A DNA stretch of 5,721 bases from CALGFH01 sp045807325 (GTDB lineage: Bacteria; Actinomycetota; CALGFH01). The DNA lies in the NCBI GenBank assembly GCA_045807325.1, contig JBJMHP010000356.1, forward strand, positions 1-5,721. Reading direction: 5' to 3'. The notes beneath the pieces were generated by a model that saw only the letters and a program-made list of their open reading frames with translations, did no database searches and was not told where the DNA came from. This document shows, in pieces, positions 4,403-5,721 of this stretch. The position numbers and the translations under genes were made by a program. Each line of letters opens with the position of its first letter. Position 1 is the first letter of the stretch.

Positions 4403-5721
4403 TACCGCTTGGCCAGCTCGGCTCGGTGGGCCGCCGCCCTTCCGCCCCCGCCGGCGGCCAGCGTCCGGTAGGCCGGGACCGCGTAGAGGTGGATGCGGTT
4501 GTCGAGGAAGTCGGAGAAGGCCAGCAGCCGGCCGTCGGCCGACACGTCCAGGCCGGTGGTCTGGTTCCCGCCGACCATGGCGTCCAGCACCTTGCCGCTG
4601 GCCGTGTCGATGGCCAGGACCGAGCCCCACTCGGGACCGGGCAGGTAGTAGCTGGCGCCGTTGCGCCCCCGGTTGGAGACGTACAGGACCCGGCCGTCCG
4701 GGGTCAGGTCGATGGTGTTGGGCACGTTGTCGGTGCCGGCCAGCTTGCGGACCCGCTCGCTGGCCAGGTCGACCACGAACGCCTGGTTGGTGCCCATGTC
4801 GTCAGCGTACAGGCGCCGGCCGTGGGGGTCGCCGACCAGGTGCCGCATGGCCCCGCCGGTGCGCAGCAGCGTCCTGGCCCTCCCGCTGGCCAGGTCGATC
4901 CGCTGCAGCTCGCCGTCCTGGAACCCGGCCACGTACAGGCGGCGGCCGTCGGCGGTCGGCCACAGGCCGCGCGGCGTGTGGACAGTCTTCAGCAGCCGCC
5001 GGACCCGCCCCCTGCGCAGGTCGATCTCGGAGACGTCGCTCGACACCCAGTTGGCCACGTACAGGGTGCGCTCGTCGGGCGAGAGGGCCATGACCTTGCT
5101 CCAGTTCCCCTTGGTGGGGAGCTGGCGGCGGACCTTGAAGCTGCGGCGGTCGATCTCCCAGACCGAGGCGGTCTCCATCTGGCTGGCGTAGACGGTGCGC
5201 CCGTCGCGGGTGAACAGCACCTCGACGGCGCCGTGCTTGCCGAGCCGGATCGCCTTGCGCCTGCGCATGGTCCTGGTGTCGAACACCTCGACGCCGTGCC
5301 CGCCCAGCAGCGAGACCCACAGCTCGCGGCCGTCGGGCGAGAAGGCCACCTGCTTGGGGTTGGACCCGCTGCGCAGCTCGCCCAGCTTGTGGTGGAGCAG
5401 GCCGGCCGGGTCCAGCCACAGGTCCAGCGAGCGGTGGCGGTCGAGGGAGAGCCGCCGGACCAGCCGGTTGTAGCCGGTCTTGGCGACGGCCAGCTCCAGC
5501 TCGCCGCCGGCCACGGTGCCCCGGAACGGGGTCCGTGCCCGCCGGGCCGGCCCGCCGGCGGGGCGGATCGAGAGCAGCGCCCCGGGCGGGTGGGTGGTGA
5601 CCCGAAGGCGCCAGGTCCGCTGCTCCGGCGGCCGCTCGGCCCTGGTGGCGGCCCCGGCGGCGTCCCGCGCGGCCGGGCGCGCCGCCGCGGGCACCGGGGC
5701 GGGTGGCGGGGCGGCCTCGCG
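4402..5721 (-). CDS. PEGA-domain and seven-bladed beta-propeller protein, N-terminus beyond window edge
   Basis: The reverse strand is open from the right edge to the TAG at 4402-4404, giving 439 visible residues. A GTG at 5694 is in frame, but the frame stays open and Pro/Ala-rich before it (REAAPPPAP), so the gene probably starts outside. Counting that GTG as residue 1: a disordered Ala/Pro/Arg linker spans 1-27. A PEGA domain spans 28-95 (LRVTTHPPGALLSI, TPFRGTV, AKTGYNRLVRRLSL). Seven propeller repeats of about 40 residues span 112-412, each with a form of sPDGrxLYVan followed by a xIDlasGrv turn, as in YVTN/NHL-type propellers. A short basic Ala/Gly tail ends the protein. PEGA domains are usually extracytoplasmic or attached to protein kinases, and propellers bind proteins or ligands. 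No catalytic residues are visible. It is the first visible gene of an operon with the HAD hydrolase. Confidence 0.88.
   Translation of the reverse strand, partial: REAAPPPAPVPAAARPAARDAAGAATRAERPPEQRTWRLRVTTHPPGALLSIRPAGGPARRARTPFRGTVAGGELELAVAKTGYNRLVRRLSLDRHRSLDLWLDPAGLLHHKLGELRSGSNPKQVAFSPDGRELWVSLLGGHGVEVFDTRTMRRRKAIRLGKHGAVEVLFTRDGRTVYASQMETASVWEIDRRSFKVRRQLPTKGNWSKVMALSPDERTLYVANWVSSDVSEIDLRRGRVRRLLKTVHTPRGLWPTADGRRLYVAGFQDGELQRIDLASGRARTLLRTGGAMRHLVGDPHGRRLYADDMGTNQAFVVDLASERVRKLAGTDNVPNTIDLTPDGRVLYVSNRGRNGASYYLPGPEWGSVLAIDTASGKVLDAMVGGNQTTGLDVSADGRLLAFSDFLDNRIHLYAVPAYRTLAAGGGGRAAAHRAELAKR
4459..5361 (-). repeat. Seven degenerate beta-propeller repeats
   Basis: Counting the GTG at 5694 as residue 1, blades can be laid out at about 112-152, 155-196, 197-237, 239-279, 281-321, 323-375 and 377-412. 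Most share [ST]xDGRxLYV and [IV]D near the outer strand. Blade 6 carries an insertion of about ten residues (GRNGASYYLPGPEWG). Blade 7 ends in YAVPAYRTL, which may close the ring. Confidence 0.75.
5410..5613 (-). other. PEGA domain coding segment
   Basis: The translated segment starts WRLRVTTHPPGA and carries the PEGA hallmarks: a PxGA turn after the first strand, a TP motif before the third, and a KTGY turn followed by an RLSLD strand. The stretch between the first two (RPAGGPARRART) is more basic than usual. The domain precedes the propeller by about 15 residues. Confidence 0.75.

Noticed and set aside
4403..4630. Longer start of the HAD protein at 4630
   Set aside because: The extra 76 residues are Arg/Pro/Gly-rich, overlap the propeller gene in another frame and precede motif I, which in this family starts within about 10 residues of the N-terminus.
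4014..5093. 359-codon plus-strand frame opposite the HAD and propeller genes
   Set aside because: Extremely Arg/Pro/Gly/Ser-rich and antisense to two genes with recognisable domains.

Overview
The window is very GC-rich DNA with dense coding, strong Shine-Dalgarno sites and GTG start usage. This and the gene types suggest a high-GC Gram-positive (Actinomycetota-like) bacterium. No rRNA or other phylogenetic marker is present, so the assignment is an inference from composition and family resemblance only.

Layout. (1) 1-2674, minus strand: an acetate-use pair. The first gene transcribed is an acetate/succinate transporter of the SatP (GPR1/FUN34/YaaH) family (2674 to 2033). A 175-nt gap follows that can form two adjacent hairpins, then acetyl-CoA synthetase (1857 to the left edge, missing about the last 35-40 residues). 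The transporter would bring in acetate and Acs would activate it to acetyl-CoA. (2) 2675-2882: a 208-nt divergent intergenic region with a perfect TCACGTGA palindrome and several inverted repeats. One repeat, GCGCC-N6-GGCGC, also occurs in the satP-acs gap. (3) 2883-3677, plus strand: a classical short-chain dehydrogenase/reductase of 264 residues. Its catalytic Ser, Tyr and Lys are intact, but Asp stands where the tetrad Asn is expected. (4) 3695-5721, minus strand: a two-gene operon. Its first gene runs off the right edge and encodes a Pro/Ala-rich linker, a PEGA domain and a seven-bladed YVTN/NHL-like beta-propeller. The second is a HAD-superfamily phosphatase of the phosphoglycolate phosphatase type, whose GTG start shares one base with the upstream TAG stop. 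The SDR gene and the HAD gene converge with only 17 bases between their stops.

The acetate pair is a clear functional unit. The SDR gene and the propeller-HAD operon show no evident biochemical link to it or to each other. I saw no mobile element, CRISPR array, tRNA or rRNA. Nothing here is convincingly a new system. The points most worth following up are the shared inverted repeat and structured leader around satP-acs, and the unseen N-terminal part of the PEGA/propeller protein.
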